Assembly: GCA_021161965.1 (NCBI GenBank) | Contig: JAGGZP010000068.1 | Span: 1-6,553, forward strand | DNA: 6,553 nt | Reading direction: 5' to 3' | Source: a bacterium | GTDB taxonomy: Bacteria; Patescibacteriota; Patescibacteriia; UBA2591; JAGGZP01 | In this document: piece after piece, positions 6,210 to 6,553 of the stretch | Layout: the number at the start of each line of letters is the position of its first letter | How positions within the stretch are numbered: the stretch's first letter is position 1 | Translations under genes and position numbers: made by a program | The notes under the pieces: model-generated | Seen by the model: only the letters and a program-made list of their open reading frames with translations | What the model was told of the DNA's origin: nothing | Database searches by the model: none

Positions 6210-6553
6210 ATGCTCAAAACTTTTAAAAAATCTTTATTTTGGTTGTGGCAGACAGTTTTAATTTTAGTTGCTTTAATTCTGATTTTTTGGCTATTTCAGA
6301 AAAATTTAGTACCAAATGGCTATTTAAAAATAAAGAAAACATTTACCTCAGAAACATCTCTTTTTAAAAAGCAAACCAATTTTATTTCTGACTTTTATCC
6401 AAAAGGACGTATTTCCGAAATTGCTCTTGATAAAGATAAAAATTATTTTCAAAAAATTTTTACTGAGCCAATTTATTTTAAAATAAATTTACCGCGAAGT
6501 AATTTTAATAAAATAAAAATTAAAATGTTCTATAAAATTAAAAATCAAAAAAT
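6210..6553 (+). CDS. Membrane-anchored surface protein, 3' end outside window
   Basis: The frame is open from ATG 6210 for 114 codons to the window edge. A basic start (MLKTFKKS) precedes one strong membrane segment at about residues 9-29. The remainder is hydrophilic, lysine-rich and without further membrane segments in view, so it should face outward as a bitopic protein. Residues about 84-109 alternate hydrophobic and polar residues, suggesting a beta-sheet domain. I do not recognise the family. The start lies one base after the TAA of the preceding gene (TAAAATG), with no ribosome site of its own visible, so translation is probably coupled and the two proteins are likely partners in the same envelope process. 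Confidence 0.8.
   Translation, partial: MLKTFKKSLFWLWQTVLILVALILIFWLFQKNLVPNGYLKIKKTFTSETSLFKKQTNFISDFYPKGRISEIALDKDKNYFQKIFTEPIYFKINLPRSNFNKIKIKMFYKIKNQK

Noticed and set aside
1..6553. Recoded TGA (as in Gracilibacteria/SR1)
   Set aside because: No complete gene needs in-frame TGA; glycine and tryptophan are read by normal codons, and the only relevant TGA falls in the decayed remnant.

Overview
The window is strongly AT-rich bacterial DNA with compact genes, an ordinary stop-codon repertoire (every complete gene ends in TAA, no in-frame TGA) and little Shine-Dalgarno sequence ahead of its starts. The style of the leucyl-tRNA synthetase, the membrane-anchored LysM-CHAP protein ending in IIGYIY, and an intergenic patch built from CCAATG/ATTAG words all suggest a Patescibacteria (CPR) genome, probably of the Parcubacteria group. 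That placement is from memory of such genomes, not from a search.

Layout. Positions 1-2147 (minus strand) hold most of leuS, cut by the window edge. Positions 2148-2257 are a divergent control region in which two well-formed sigma70-type promoters point outward and share one -35 element. Positions 2258-3406 (plus) encode a cell-wall protein with a membrane anchor, two LysM domains and a CHAP amidase/peptidase domain. Positions 3407-3967 contain no intact gene. They hold a composite repeat with long inverted arms (3437-3665), then a broken minus-strand coding remnant that reads like the central part of amidophosphoribosyltransferase (purF, about 3655-3912), then a strong promoter (3908-3936). 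Positions 3968-6208 (plus) encode a large polytopic membrane protein resembling GT-C glycosyltransferases. One base after its stop, a second membrane-anchored protein begins at 6210 and runs off the window.

How the parts relate. leuS and the LysM-CHAP gene are divergently transcribed and could compete for, or be co-ordinated through, the shared promoter core. The last two genes form a tight operon and probably work together at the cell surface, perhaps in transferring a lipid-linked sugar to an envelope or secreted target. No CRISPR array, RNA gene or transposase is visible. I see no clearly new multi-gene system. The points most worth checking are the overlapping divergent promoters, the purF-like fossil beside the repeat, and the mobile-looking repeat itself.
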